DNA from: Sphingomonas sp. Leaf22
Lineage (GTDB): Bacteria > Pseudomonadota > Alphaproteobacteria > Sphingomonadales > Sphingomonadaceae
Direction of reading: 5' to 3'
DNA: 64,000 nt
Assembly (NCBI RefSeq): GCF_001421715.1
Contig: NZ_LMKP01000006.1
Coordinates: forward strand, 1 to 64,000
Below the pieces are notes generated by a model. The model did not search any database and was not told the DNA's origin. It was given only the letters and a program-made list of their open reading frames with translations. Each line of letters starts with the position of its first letter. Positions within the stretch are counted from its first letter, which is position 1. The position numbers were made by a program, and so were the translations under genes. Shown here one piece after another: positions 28,116 to 36,698 of the stretch.

Positions 28116-28144
28116 CACATTATGGAATTTAAGTTCATAATGTG
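28116..28144. promoter_or_regulatory. 29-bp palindromic operator of the GH2-GH115 operon
   Basis: The 9-bp arms CACATTATG and CATAATGTG are perfect complements. Three of the five paired positions inside the 11-base centre also match, giving 12 of 14 pairs. The site overlaps the -10 element on the minus strand and ends 7 bp before the first GTG, so a bound protein would block transcription. Its A/T-rich sequence stands out in this genome and is typical of LacI- or GntR-type repressor sites. Confidence 0.7.
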
Positions 28145-28165
28145 TGTAGTCGAAGTGTATATCAA
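28137..28165 (-). promoter_or_regulatory. Sigma-70-type promoter of the GH2-GH115 operon
   Basis: On the minus strand TTGATA (28160-28165) serves as -35 and CATTAT (28137-28142) as -10, with a 17-bp spacer. The -35 matches consensus at five of six positions and the -10 at four of six. The -10 lies within one arm of the palindrome. Confidence 0.55.
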
Positions 28166-28532
28166 GCGGGTTCAGCGGAATTGGTCAGGCAAATATCGAT
28201 TGCTGGCGCGGGTGCCGGTTCTGCTCGCCCGCTGGCGAAGATCAATGCAGCCATTGTCGGAGCAAGCCACAAACCTTTCTGTCCGAACGAGGCGATCGAC
28301 TTCATCGCAGCCAGATCAAGCTGGCGGCGAGACGGACGAAGCTGCAGTGTTGGATGGCCCGCCGGTCCTGGCGAGGGGCACGTCACCGACCTATTCCCGA
28401 CCATCCGGTCGATCCGGCTGGCATGCCGAAACCGGTCTTTCCATCAACCCGAAGCCGCCCGTTTCTTCATGACGTCGGGTGCTGCCGGTCGTGCGGGGCG
28501 GTAACATCCTTGACCGTTTTGCGCGGGGCATT
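28166..28532. other. Intergenic region without a recognised gene
   Basis: The stretch between the GH2 promoter and the tRNA-Ser gene contains open frames on both strands, none with a ribosome site plus a recognisable product. One minus-strand frame ending at 28162 has a signal-peptide-like segment but overlaps the promoter and is doubtful. Confidence 0.5.
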
Positions 28533-28622
28533 TGGCGGAAGAGGTGGGATTCGAACCCACGGACGGGTTGCCCCGTCGCTGGTTTTCAAGACCAGTTCCT
28601 TAAACCACTCGGACACTCTTCC
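28533..28622 (-). tRNA. tRNA-Ser (anticodon TGA)
   Basis: A class II cloverleaf with acceptor GGAAGAG, anticodon loop CTTGAAA (anticodon TGA, reading UCA), a long variable arm (CGACGGGGCAACCCGTC region), T-loop GGTTCGAATCC, discriminator G and encoded CCA. The length is 90 bases with CCA. Confidence 0.97.
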
Positions 28623-28737
28623 CCGTACCCGCTGCGCCTAATGCGGGTCGGCGTCGTTGTGCAAGCCTTTGTCGCAGGAGGGGGTTCATCCGCCTGACGC
28701 GCTGTGCCACAAGATGGCCGTAGCGGGAGGCTGTGTG

Positions 28738-29760
28738 ATGCGTATTGCAAAGGCGGGGTTGGCGGCCCTTCTGACCCTGATGGCCGGCGGGTCGGCGGCG
28801 GCGCAGGATGCCGACGGGTTTCAATGCTATCTGGGCGAGGTCGCGGTGCGCGCGCGGGCGCAGGGGGTGCAGCAGCAGACGATCGATTCCGTCCTGCCGA
28901 CGCTGACCTATAATCCGCGCGTCGTCGAACTTGACCGGCAACAGCCCGGATCGTCGACGACGACCACCGTGTCGCGCTTTGCCCCCTATCGCATCCGCCA
29001 TGTCGATGCGGCGCGGATCGATCGCGGCCGCACCGCCTATCAGGCGCAGCGCGGGCGGCTGGCGGCGATCGAGCAGCAGACCGGCGTGCCGGAATCGGTC
29101 ATGGTCGCGATCTGGGGCCATGAGACCAATTACGGCAGCTATACCGGCGACTTCGACCTGCCGCGCAGCCTTGCCACCCTGGCCTATGAAGGGCGTCGCC
29201 GCAGCCTTTTCGAACCCGAATTCATCGCGACGCTGAAGATGATCGATCGCGGCGTTCCCCGCGAACGGTTGAAGGGCAGTTGGGCCGGCGCGTTCGGCTA
29301 TCCGCAGTTCCTGCCGTCGATCTATCTGCGGTTGGCGCGCGACGGCGATGGCGATGGCGTCGCCAATATCTGGTCGAACCCCGCCGATACGCTCGCCTCG
29401 ATCGCCAATTATTTCGTCGATGCCGGCTGGCGCCCCGGCCAGCCATGGGGATTTGCGGTGCAGGTCCCGCCCGGCTTCGACCGATCGATCCTCACCCCGC
29501 GCACGCTGTCGCCCCGCTGCCCGCGTGTCTTCGCCCGGCACAGCCAGTGGCGCTCGCTCGCCGAGTGGCAGGCGCTGGGCGTCGTCGCCAGCGACGGCCG
29601 CCGCCTCGACCCGACGATGCAGGCGACGTTGATCGAGCCGGACGGCCCGGGCGAGACTGCCTATCTGCTGACCGGCAATTACCGGGTGATTCTCGACTAT
29701 AACTGCTCGAATTTCTACGCGCTGTCGGTCGGGCTGCTGGCGGACGCGGTCGCGCAATGA
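28738..29760 (+). CDS. MltB-type lytic murein transglycosylase (GH103)
   Basis: The enzyme cleaves peptidoglycan glycan strands with formation of 1,6-anhydro ends in the periplasm. The 340-residue protein has a signal peptide (to about residue 22) and the catalytic Glu129 in AIWGHETNYGSYTG, followed by the family blocks GSWAGAFGYPQFLPSIYL and DGDGDGVANIWSNPADTLASIANY. There is no lipobox, so it is soluble rather than a lipoprotein. It heads a cluster of wall genes and overlaps the SPOR-protein gene by 4 bp (ATGA). Confidence 0.93.
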   Translation: MRIAKAGLAALLTLMAGGSAAAQDADGFQCYLGEVAVRARAQGVQQQTIDSVLPTLTYNPRVVELDRQQPGSSTTTTVSRFAPYRIRHVDAARIDRGRTAYQAQRGRLAAIEQQTGVPESVMVAIWGHETNYGSYTGDFDLPRSLATLAYEGRRRSLFEPEFIATLKMIDRGVPRERLKGSWAGAFGYPQFLPSIYLRLARDGDGDGVANIWSNPADTLASIANYFVDAGWRPGQPWGFAVQVPPGFDRSILTPRTLSPRCPRVFARHSQWRSLAEWQALGVVASDGRRLDPTMQATLIEPDGPGETAYLLTGNYRVILDYNCSNFYALSVGLLADAVAQ

Positions 29761-30533
29761 GCCTCGCCGTGCTGCTGCTGATCGCTGGCGGGCAGGTAGC
29801 GGCACCGGACGCGCCGCCGGTCGTCCACGAACAGCGCCTCGACGAGGTCGGCCGCGCCGGTCTCTCGAACCGGACGGGGCAGGCCATGACCGTGCAGCAC
29901 CGCACGCTTCCCGGCGGCAGCTATGCCGAAGTCACCGCGCTCGACAGCGGCCGGACGATCATCGTACTGGTCGAACACGACCCGTCGCTGTCACCCGACA
30001 CGATCGCGCTGCTGTCGCCTTCCGCAGCGACAGCAATCGGCTTGGGCGACCGGACGGACCTGCAGATCCGCATCCGTCCCGCCGCGCCATCGCCCGCCGA
30101 ACAGGCCGCGATCCGCGCCGGCAGCGAAGTGCCGCGCCTCGCCGCGCCGCCGTCATTGCTCGCGGCGCTGCGTCGGCGGCTGCCGTCGGCCCAGCCAGTG
30201 GCGCTTCAGCCGGTTGCGGTCCCGCGTCCGGTCTTGCCCAAAGTCGCCGCACCACAGGCCGCTGCCCCGAAACCAGCGCCCCGCCCGAACCAGCCCGTCA
30301 CCGCCATAGCCCAACCCGCCGCCGCCGGCCGCTGGCTGGTACAGGTCGCGGCGCTGTCGGACCCCACCCGCGCCGCCACCCTCGCAAAAACCATCGACGG
30401 CGTTGTACGTTCGGCGGGCAGGCTGTACCGGGTACAGGCAGGCCCATTTACCACCCGAGCCGCCGCCGAAACCGCCCGTGCCGCCATCGCGCGTCGTGGC
30501 TTCGCCGACGCCCGGATCATCGCCCAGGACTGA
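29757..30533 (+). CDS. SPOR-domain protein with a degenerate RlpA-like barrel
   Basis: This 258-residue exported protein has a short hydrophobic start, a region (about 48-107, including EVTALDSGRTIIVLVEHDPS and LSPSAATAIGLG) that follows the pattern of the RlpA double-psi barrel, an Ala/Pro linker, and a C-terminal SPOR domain (about 192-257: WLVQVAALSD, YRVQAGPFTTRAAAE). SPOR domains bind denuded glycans at the septum. In RlpA the barrel carries an NDRGPF-type catalytic Asp; here the same place reads EHDPSL, so lytic activity is doubtful. It overlaps the MltB-like gene and lies 17 bp before dacC. Confidence 0.75.
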   Translation: MSLAVLLLIAGGQVAAPDAPPVVHEQRLDEVGRAGLSNRTGQAMTVQHRTLPGGSYAEVTALDSGRTIIVLVEHDPSLSPDTIALLSPSAATAIGLGDRTDLQIRIRPAAPSPAEQAAIRAGSEVPRLAAPPSLLAALRRRLPSAQPVALQPVAVPRPVLPKVAAPQAAAPKPAPRPNQPVTAIAQPAAAGRWLVQVAALSDPTRAATLAKTIDGVVRSAGRLYRVQAGPFTTRAAAETARAAIARRGFADARIIAQD

Positions 30534-30550
30534 ACGGAACCAAGTGCCCC

Positions 30551-31717
30551 ATGCGTAAGATCGCCCTTTCGAGCATCGCCGCCATCGCCATCGCCACCCC
30601 CGGCATCGCCGCCGCGCCCGCGTTCGATACGCCGGCACCGGTCGCGTTCATGACCGACCTGTCGTCGGGTGCGACGCTCTTTGCCAAGGACGCCGATCGC
30701 CGGATGCCGCCGGCATCGATGGCGAAGATGATGACCGCCTATGTCGCGTTCGACCTGATCAAGAAGGGCGATCTGAAGCTTAGCGACACGGCGACCGTGT
30801 CGCCCGAAACGTGGAAGAAATGGCACGGGCCGCAGGCGGGCTCGACCATGTTCCTGTCGGTGAACGAGAATGTCAGCGTCGAAAACCTGCTCTACGGGAT
30901 CATCGTCCTGTCGGGGAACGATGCCTGCGTCGTGCTCGCCGAAAAGATCGCCGGTTCGGAAGAGGCGTTCACCAATCTGATGAACCAGCGGGCCAAGGAA
31001 CTGGGCCTGACCAACAGCCATTTCGGCACGTCGAACGGCTGGCCCGATGAAGGTCGCACCTATGTCACGGCGCGTGATCTGGCAAAGCTTGCCTCGGCGA
31101 CGATCCAGAACCATCCGCAACTCTACAAGAAATTCTACTCGAAGACCGATTTCACCTGGGGCAAGACGCTGGGCGAGGGGGCCGCGATCACGCAGGCGAA
31201 CCGCGACCCGTTGCTGGGCCGGGTGCGCGGTGCCGATGGTCTGAAGACCGGCCATACCGAGGAAGCCGGCTATGGCTTCACCGGGTCGGCCGAACAGGAC
31301 GGCCGGCGACTGGTGATGGTGCTGGCCGGTCTGACCAGCGCGAACCAGCGTATCGCCGAATCGGTCAAATTCATGAACTGGGGCTTCGGCGCATGGCGCG
31401 CACGCCCGATCGTCGCGGCGGGCAAGAAGGTCGAGACGGCCGAGGTCCAGCTGGGCGATTCCTCGACCGTCGGTCTCGTCGCACCGAAGGCGCTGTCCGT
31501 CACGATGCCCGCCGGCACCAACAGCCCGATCACGGCAAAGGTCGTCTATACCGGCCCGATCAAGGCACCGATCGCCAAGGGGCAGCATATCGCCGACCTC
31601 CTGATCTCGTCCCCCGACACCGGGGAACAGCGTATGCCGCTGGTCGCCGACAAGGATGTGGCCGAGGCCGGCTTCTTCGGTCGGATCTGGGCAAGCCTGA
31701 CCTCGCTGTTCGCTTGA
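30551..31717 (+). CDS. dacC: D-alanyl-D-alanine carboxypeptidase (PBP5/6 family)
   Basis: This periplasmic enzyme trims the terminal D-Ala from peptidoglycan stem peptides. The 388-residue protein has a signal peptide (to about residue 22) and the three active-site motifs Ser56-Met-Ala-Lys59, Ser121-Gly-Asn123 and Lys232-Thr-Gly234. A PBP5 C-terminal beta domain follows (about 275-365), and the end (FGRIWASLTSLFA) is an amphipathic membrane anchor. The gene may equally be called dacA or dacF. Its stop overlaps the tmk TTG start. Confidence 0.94.
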   Translation: MRKIALSSIAAIAIATPGIAAAPAFDTPAPVAFMTDLSSGATLFAKDADRRMPPASMAKMMTAYVAFDLIKKGDLKLSDTATVSPETWKKWHGPQAGSTMFLSVNENVSVENLLYGIIVLSGNDACVVLAEKIAGSEEAFTNLMNQRAKELGLTNSHFGTSNGWPDEGRTYVTARDLAKLASATIQNHPQLYKKFYSKTDFTWGKTLGEGAAITQANRDPLLGRVRGADGLKTGHTEEAGYGFTGSAEQDGRRLVMVLAGLTSANQRIAESVKFMNWGFGAWRARPIVAAGKKVETAEVQLGDSSTVGLVAPKALSVTMPAGTNSPITAKVVYTGPIKAPIAKGQHIADLLISSPDTGEQRMPLVADKDVAEAGFFGRIWASLTSLFA

Positions 31718-32340
31718 GCGCCGGGCGGTTCCTGACGCTGGAGGGCGGGGAAGGGGTCGGTAAATCGACCCAGGCCCGCGCGCTGGTTGCCGCGCTGGAG
31801 GCGCGCGGCATCCATGCGGTGCTGACCCGCGAGCCGGGCGGCAGCGAAGGGGCCGAGGCGATCCGCGACCTGCTGATGCAGGGCGAAGTGCGCCGCTGGA
31901 GCGCGCATAGCGAGGCATTGCTGTTCGCCGCCGCGCGCGCGGATCATGTCGAAAAGCACATCAACCCGCTGGTCGCGGCGGGCAGCTGGGTGATTTGCGA
32001 CCGGTTCATCGACAGCACCCGCGCCTATCAGGGGGCGCAGGGGATCGACGATGCCGCGATCCTCGCGCTCCACGCCTTCGGATCGCGCGGGCTGCTGCCC
32101 GACCGCACGCTGCTGCTGACGCTCCCGGATGGCGAAGGCGACAGCCGTGCCCGCGCGCGCGATGGGGAGGCGGCGGACCGGTTCGCGGCTCGCGGTGACG
32201 ATTTCCATCGCTCGGTCGCGGCAACGTTCGATCGGATCGCCGCGACCGAAAGCGACCGGGTGCGCCGCATCGATGCCTCGGGCGAGGTATCGGCGGTGAC
32301 CGCGCGTCTGATCGAAGCGATCGCCGACCTGTTGCCATGA
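31714..32340 (+). CDS. tmk: Thymidylate kinase
   Basis: This enzyme phosphorylates dTMP to dTDP. The 208-residue protein has the P-loop GGEGVGKST, the DR-motif in CDRFIDSTRAYQG and a Arg-rich LID region (RARARDGEAADRF). The TTG at 31714 is chosen because it overlaps the dacC stop in a TTGA and gives the normal family N-terminus (SAGRFLTLEGGEG); no ATG exists nearby. It is directly coupled to holB by an ATGA overlap, a common pairing in bacteria. Confidence 0.95.
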   Translation: MSAGRFLTLEGGEGVGKSTQARALVAALEARGIHAVLTREPGGSEGAEAIRDLLMQGEVRRWSAHSEALLFAAARADHVEKHINPLVAAGSWVICDRFIDSTRAYQGAQGIDDAAILALHAFGSRGLLPDRTLLLTLPDGEGDSRARARDGEAADRFAARGDDFHRSVAATFDRIAATESDRVRRIDASGEVSAVTARLIEAIADLLP

Positions 32341-33320
32341 CGCCGATCGGCAATGACGCCGCGCGGCAGGCGTTCATCGCCGCTGCCGAAGGGGAATCGC
32401 TGCACCATGCGTGGCTGCTGAGCGGACCCGAGGGGGTCGGCAAGGGCAGCTTTGCCCGCGACATGGCGCTGCGCCTGCTCGCGACCGCGATCGACGGGCG
32501 CAGCCGGATGCGCGGCGACATCGCCGACGACCACCGCGCCGCCGCACTGATCGCCGCCGGCGCGCATCCCGACTATCGCGAACTGGTCCGGTTGCCGAAG
32601 GACCCCGACAAGCCCGATCAGGATATCGCGCGCGGTATCAAGATCGATCAGGTCCGTACGTTGCAACCGCTGTTCGCGACCAAACCTGCGCTGTCGTCGC
32701 GCCGCGTGATCGTGATCGATGCGATCGACGATCTCGAACGGCCGGGTGCCAACGCTCTGCTCAAGAACCTCGAAGAACCGCCGGTCGGCACGATCTTCCT
32801 GCTGGTCAGCCATTCGCCGGGACGGTTGCTGCCGACGATCAGGTCGCGTTGCCGGCAATTGCGCTTCGATCCCCTGACCGACGCAGAGGTCGCGACGGTG
32901 GTCCGCGCGGAATTGCCCGAAACCGAAGCGGCGGAGGTCTCCGCGCTCGTCGCCGCGGCGGACGGATCGCCCGGCCGCGCGCTGGCCTATGCCGGCCTCT
33001 CGGTCGCGGCGCTCGACCGCGACCTGTCGGAGATTGCCGAGACCGGCGACCTCGATAACCGCATCCGCTCGCGCCTTGCCAAATCGCTCGCCGGCAAGAC
33101 CGCCCAGCCACGCTATGCGGTGTTTCTGGACCGGGCCCCGGCCCTGATCGCCGCGACCGCGCGGACGCGGAACGGACCAGCCTTGCGCGACGCGCTCGAC
33201 GCCTATGACAAGGCGCGGGCGCTGGCATCGATGGCTCCGGCGCTGTCACTGGTGGCGGAGACGACGGTTTTCGAAATGGCGGGGCTGATCGCGCGCCTGG
33301 CACCGGCCGTTACACGGTAG
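32337..33320 (+). CDS. holB: DNA polymerase III delta-prime subunit
   Basis: The clamp-loader subunit of 327 residues is AAA+-like: P-loop GPEGVGKGSFA, sensor 1 region, the ALLKNLEEPP segment and the SRC motif (TIRSRCRQL) that supplies an Arg to neighbouring ATP sites. The C-terminal part (about 200-320) would be the helical collar domain. Overlap with tmk implies joint expression. Confidence 0.92.
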   Translation: MTPIGNDAARQAFIAAAEGESLHHAWLLSGPEGVGKGSFARDMALRLLATAIDGRSRMRGDIADDHRAAALIAAGAHPDYRELVRLPKDPDKPDQDIARGIKIDQVRTLQPLFATKPALSSRRVIVIDAIDDLERPGANALLKNLEEPPVGTIFLLVSHSPGRLLPTIRSRCRQLRFDPLTDAEVATVVRAELPETEAAEVSALVAAADGSPGRALAYAGLSVAALDRDLSEIAETGDLDNRIRSRLAKSLAGKTAQPRYAVFLDRAPALIAATARTRNGPALRDALDAYDKARALASMAPALSLVAETTVFEMAGLIARLAPAVTR

Positions 33321-33610
33321 CCAAGGTTCAACAGTGCCGAAGGTCACCCCGGACTTGATCGAGACCCCTGCGAAAGCCGCGAGCTTTGCCTAAAACTCGC
33401 CGTACCCCCGCGCAGGCGGGGGTCCAGAGCCAAGCAAAACAACGGCTTGCGCCTGGAACCCTGGACCCCCGCCTGCGCGGGGGTACGGCAAGGGGGGCGG
33501 GATCACTACTTCCGCAGAGATCTTAATCAATCCGGGCCCCGCTGCTCTCGCGCGTCGCTCGCAATCCCCGACCTTGTTCTGACCCGCTTTGAACCGTAGA
33601 GCCTCGGACC
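33321..33610. other. Repeat-bearing gap before metG
   Basis: No gene is seen in this gap. It contains the second copy of the type B dispersed element and about 120 bp of leader before the metG start. Confidence 0.6.
33396..33491 (-). repeat. Dispersed element type B, copy 2 (inverted)
   Basis: Read on the minus strand, this unit matches 1476-1568 over its whole length: the same terminal GTACCCCCGC palindromes and the inner CGCAAGCCGTTGTTTTGCTTGG with only a few changes. The ends form long inverted repeats (CCGTACCCCCGCGCAGGCGG with its near complement), so it can fold into one long hairpin. Confidence 0.8.
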
Positions 33611-35161
33611 ATGTCCGATCCTTTCTACATCACCACCGCGATCCATTACCCGAACGGCCGGCCGCATATCGGCCACGCCTATGAAATGATCGCCGCCGAC
33701 GCCATTGCCCGCTTTCATCGGCAGGCCGGACGCGACGTGTTCTTTCAGACCGGCACCGACGAACACGGCCTGAAAATGGTCAAGACTGCGCGCGAGCGCG
33801 GCGTGGAGGTCCGCGCGCTTGCCGATGAAATGTCGGGCTATTTTCATGACATGGCGGGCGAACTGAACATCTCCTGCGATCGGTTCATTCGCACCGTCGA
33901 ACCGCAGCATTATGCCGCGTCGCAGGCGATCTGGACCGCGATGCGCGATGCCGACGACCTGTATCTCGACCGCTATGAAGGCTGGTATTCGGTCCGCGAC
34001 GAAGCCTTTTACGAGGAAAAGGAACTGGTCGACGGGGAGGGGGGCGTCCGCCTTTCGCCGCAGGGCACGCCGGTTGAATGGACCGCCGAGGAGACGTGGT
34101 TCTTCCGTCTGTCGAAATATCAGCAGCCGCTGCTCGACTTCTACGCCGCCAATCCAGACTTCATCCAGCCCGAAAGCCGCCGCAACGAAGTGCTGCGCTT
34201 CGTCGAGGGTGGGCTGACCGACCTGTCGGTGTCGCGCACCAGCTTCGACTGGGGGGTGCCGGTGCCCGACAGTCCCGGCCACGTCATGTATGTCTGGGTC
34301 GACGCGCTGACCAATTATCTGACCGGCGCGGGCTATCCCGACGCGCCCAACCGCTACTGGCCGGCCGCACTGCATCTGATCGGCAAGGACATTGTCCGCT
34401 TCCACGCGGTCTATTGGCCCGCCTTCCTGATGTCGGCGAAACTGGCGCTGCCGAAAACGGTGTTCGGGCACGGCCATGTGCTGGCCCGCGACGGGACCAA
34501 GATGTCGAAATCGGCTGGAAATGTCGCCGATCCGATGGAGCTTGCCCGGCTCTACGGCGTCGACTCGCTGCGCTACTTTCTGATGCGCGATGTCAGCTTC
34601 GGTCAGGATGGCAGCTTTTCCGACGAAGCGATCGTGACCCGCGCGAACAGCGACCTCGCCAACAGCTTCGGCAACCTCGCCCAGCGAACCCTTTCGTTTA
34701 TCGCGAAAAATCTGGAAGGCGCGCTGCCCGAACCGGGCCGCAGCGACCCCGCCGACGCCGATCTGCTCGCCACGATCGCCGAAGCAACCACCACCTTCCG
34801 TGGCAACTTCACCAACTTACAACTCAGCCAGGCACTCGAAGCATGGATGCGCGGCGTCTTCGCCTGCAACCAGTATATCGACGTGCAGGCCCCCTGGGCG
34901 CTCCGCAAAACCGATCCCGAACGCATGCATGCCGTGCTCGGCACGCTGGTCCGTGCGATCCGCGATCTTGCCGTCACGATCGTGCCGGTCGTGCCGGCCT
35001 CGGCCGAAGCACTGCTCAACCAACTGCGACAGGCGGGGCAGGGGCATGACGCGCTGGGCGACGACCGTTGGTACGAAGAAGCACGCGCCGCGGGCTTCCG
35101 GATCGCTCCACCGACCCCCATCTTTCCACGACTGACCATTGCGGAGCCGGAGCCGGCATGA
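33611..35161 (+). CDS. metG: Methionyl-tRNA synthetase
   Basis: This class I synthetase of 516 residues has the HIGH-type motif PHIGHAYE near residue 18 and the KMSKS loop in DGTKMSKSAGN. The length and the lack of a C-terminal tRNA-binding appendage match the short bacterial form. The ATG is the first in frame and is followed by the expected FYITTAIHYPNG. It is coupled to the TatD gene by an ATGA overlap. Confidence 0.97.
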   Translation: MSDPFYITTAIHYPNGRPHIGHAYEMIAADAIARFHRQAGRDVFFQTGTDEHGLKMVKTARERGVEVRALADEMSGYFHDMAGELNISCDRFIRTVEPQHYAASQAIWTAMRDADDLYLDRYEGWYSVRDEAFYEEKELVDGEGGVRLSPQGTPVEWTAEETWFFRLSKYQQPLLDFYAANPDFIQPESRRNEVLRFVEGGLTDLSVSRTSFDWGVPVPDSPGHVMYVWVDALTNYLTGAGYPDAPNRYWPAALHLIGKDIVRFHAVYWPAFLMSAKLALPKTVFGHGHVLARDGTKMSKSAGNVADPMELARLYGVDSLRYFLMRDVSFGQDGSFSDEAIVTRANSDLANSFGNLAQRTLSFIAKNLEGALPEPGRSDPADADLLATIAEATTTFRGNFTNLQLSQALEAWMRGVFACNQYIDVQAPWALRKTDPERMHAVLGTLVRAIRDLAVTIVPVVPASAEALLNQLRQAGQGHDALGDDRWYEEARAAGFRIAPPTPIFPRLTIAEPEPA

Positions 35162-35937
35162 AACTGGCCGACAGCCATTGCCATCTGAACTACAAGGGCG
35201 TCGCCGAGGTGCAGGCCGACGTCCTGGATCGCGCCCGCGGCACCGGCGTCGTGGCGATGCTGAACATTTCGACCCGCGAAAGCGAATGGGACGCGGTCAT
35301 CGCCACCGCCGAACGCGAAGCTGACGTCTGGGCAACGGTCGGCATCCATCCGCACGAAGCCGACCAGCACCCGCATGTCGACACGGCGCGACTGGTGGCG
35401 GCCGCCATGCATCCGCGGGTCGTCGGCATCGGCGAAAGCGGACTCGATTATTATTACGACCATAGCGATCGCGGTGCGCAGCAGGTCAGTTTTCGGTCGC
35501 ACCTCGCCGCATGTCGCGAAACCGGCTTGCCGATCGTGGTGCATACCCGCGACGCCGAAGACGATACCGCAACGATCCTGCGCGACGAGTTGGGGAAGGG
35601 GCCCTTTCCCGGCGTTCTGCATTGCTTCACCGGCTCAGCGGAACTGGCGCGGATCGCGCTCGATCTCGGTTTCTACATCTCGATTTCCGGCATCGTGACG
35701 TTCAAAAGCGCACAGACGTTGCAAGCAGTCGCCAAAGACCTGCCGCAAGATCGGCTGCTCATCGAAACAGATGCACCGTTTCTGGCACCCGTGCCGCATC
35801 GTGGCAAACAGGGCGAGCCCGCTTTCGTCGCCGACACTTGCCGCTTCCTCGCGCAGTTGCGCGGCGAGGATCCGGATGCATTGGCCGACACGACGCGAGT
35901 GAATTTCCACACGCTGTTCGCGAAGACGCTCGCGTGA
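35158..35937 (+). CDS. TatD-family metal-dependent hydrolase
   Basis: This 259-residue TIM-barrel enzyme has the N-terminal metal motif DSHCHL, the GESGLDYYYDHS block with a conserved Glu, and the VHTRDAEDDT and HCFTGS motifs. TatD proteins are Mg-dependent DNases or phosphoesterases. The start overlaps the metG stop; metG-tatD-MBL is a common gene order, often with holB upstream as here. Confidence 0.93.
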   Translation: MKLADSHCHLNYKGVAEVQADVLDRARGTGVVAMLNISTRESEWDAVIATAEREADVWATVGIHPHEADQHPHVDTARLVAAAMHPRVVGIGESGLDYYYDHSDRGAQQVSFRSHLAACRETGLPIVVHTRDAEDDTATILRDELGKGPFPGVLHCFTGSAELARIALDLGFYISISGIVTFKSAQTLQAVAKDLPQDRLLIETDAPFLAPVPHRGKQGEPAFVADTCRFLAQLRGEDPDALADTTRVNFHTLFAKTLA

Positions 35938-36698
35938 AAATCCGCATCCTTGGCTCCGGTACGTCGTCGGGCGTGCCGCGGATCGGTAACGACTGGGGCG
36001 TTTGCGACCCAAACGAGCCGCGCAATCGCCGTACCCGCGTGTCTGCGCTCGTCGAGCATGACGGTACGCGCATTCTGATCGACACCGGCCCGGATATGCG
36101 CGAGCAACTGCTGGCAGCCGACATCTCGACTGTCGACGCGGTGCTATGGACTCACGATCACGCCGACCATTGTCACGGCATCGACGATCTGCGGCAATTG
36201 TTCCACAATCAGGGATCGACGGTTCGTGGCTTTGCCCGATCGGATACGCTGGCCAGCCTGAAGTCGCGGTTCGATTATGTCTTTGCCGGGCGACAGGGTT
36301 ACCGCGCAACCGTCGCGGCCGATGTCCTGCCGGACCGAATGGCCATCGGTCCGATCGATGTAAGCTGTACCGATCAGCCGCACGGTTCGATTATTTCCGC
36401 TGGCTTGCGGTTCGACGCCAATGGTAAATCGATCGGCTATGCGACTGATTTCAGCATGGTAACGCCGGCGATGACTGAACTCTATCACGGCGTCGACATT
36501 CTCGTGGTGGATGCGCTGCGGGTTGCGCCGCACCCGACGCATCCGTCCCTCGACGAAGCTCTGGCTTTCGCGAAGACATGCCAGGCTGGGCGCACCGTGT
36601 TGATCCATATGGACCATTCGATGGATTATGCCACGTTATGCGCGACACTTCCGCAAGGGGTCGAACCGGGATTTGACGGGTTGGAATTGACGCTGTGA
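35934..36698 (+). CDS. MBL-fold hydrolase, PhnP-like
   Basis: This 254-residue metallo-beta-lactamase-fold protein has the motif THDHADHCHGIDDL, upstream LGSGTSSGVPRIG, and later metal positions in GYATDFS and IHMDHS. The sequence pattern is that of phosphoribosyl cyclic phosphodiesterase (PhnP)-like enzymes, although no phn genes are present. The GTG start overlaps the TatD stop (GTGA), and its own stop overlaps the next GTG in the same way. Confidence 0.87.
   Translation: MKIRILGSGTSSGVPRIGNDWGVCDPNEPRNRRTRVSALVEHDGTRILIDTGPDMREQLLAADISTVDAVLWTHDHADHCHGIDDLRQLFHNQGSTVRGFARSDTLASLKSRFDYVFAGRQGYRATVAADVLPDRMAIGPIDVSCTDQPHGSIISAGLRFDANGKSIGYATDFSMVTPAMTELYHGVDILVVDALRVAPHPTHPSLDEALAFAKTCQAGRTVLIHMDHSMDYATLCATLPQGVEPGFDGLELTL

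Noticed and set aside
28162-28404. An 80-codon minus-strand frame with a signal-like segment between tRNA-Ser and GH2
   Set aside because: It runs into the GH2 promoter, has no good ribosome site and no recognisable product; kept only as a remote possibility.
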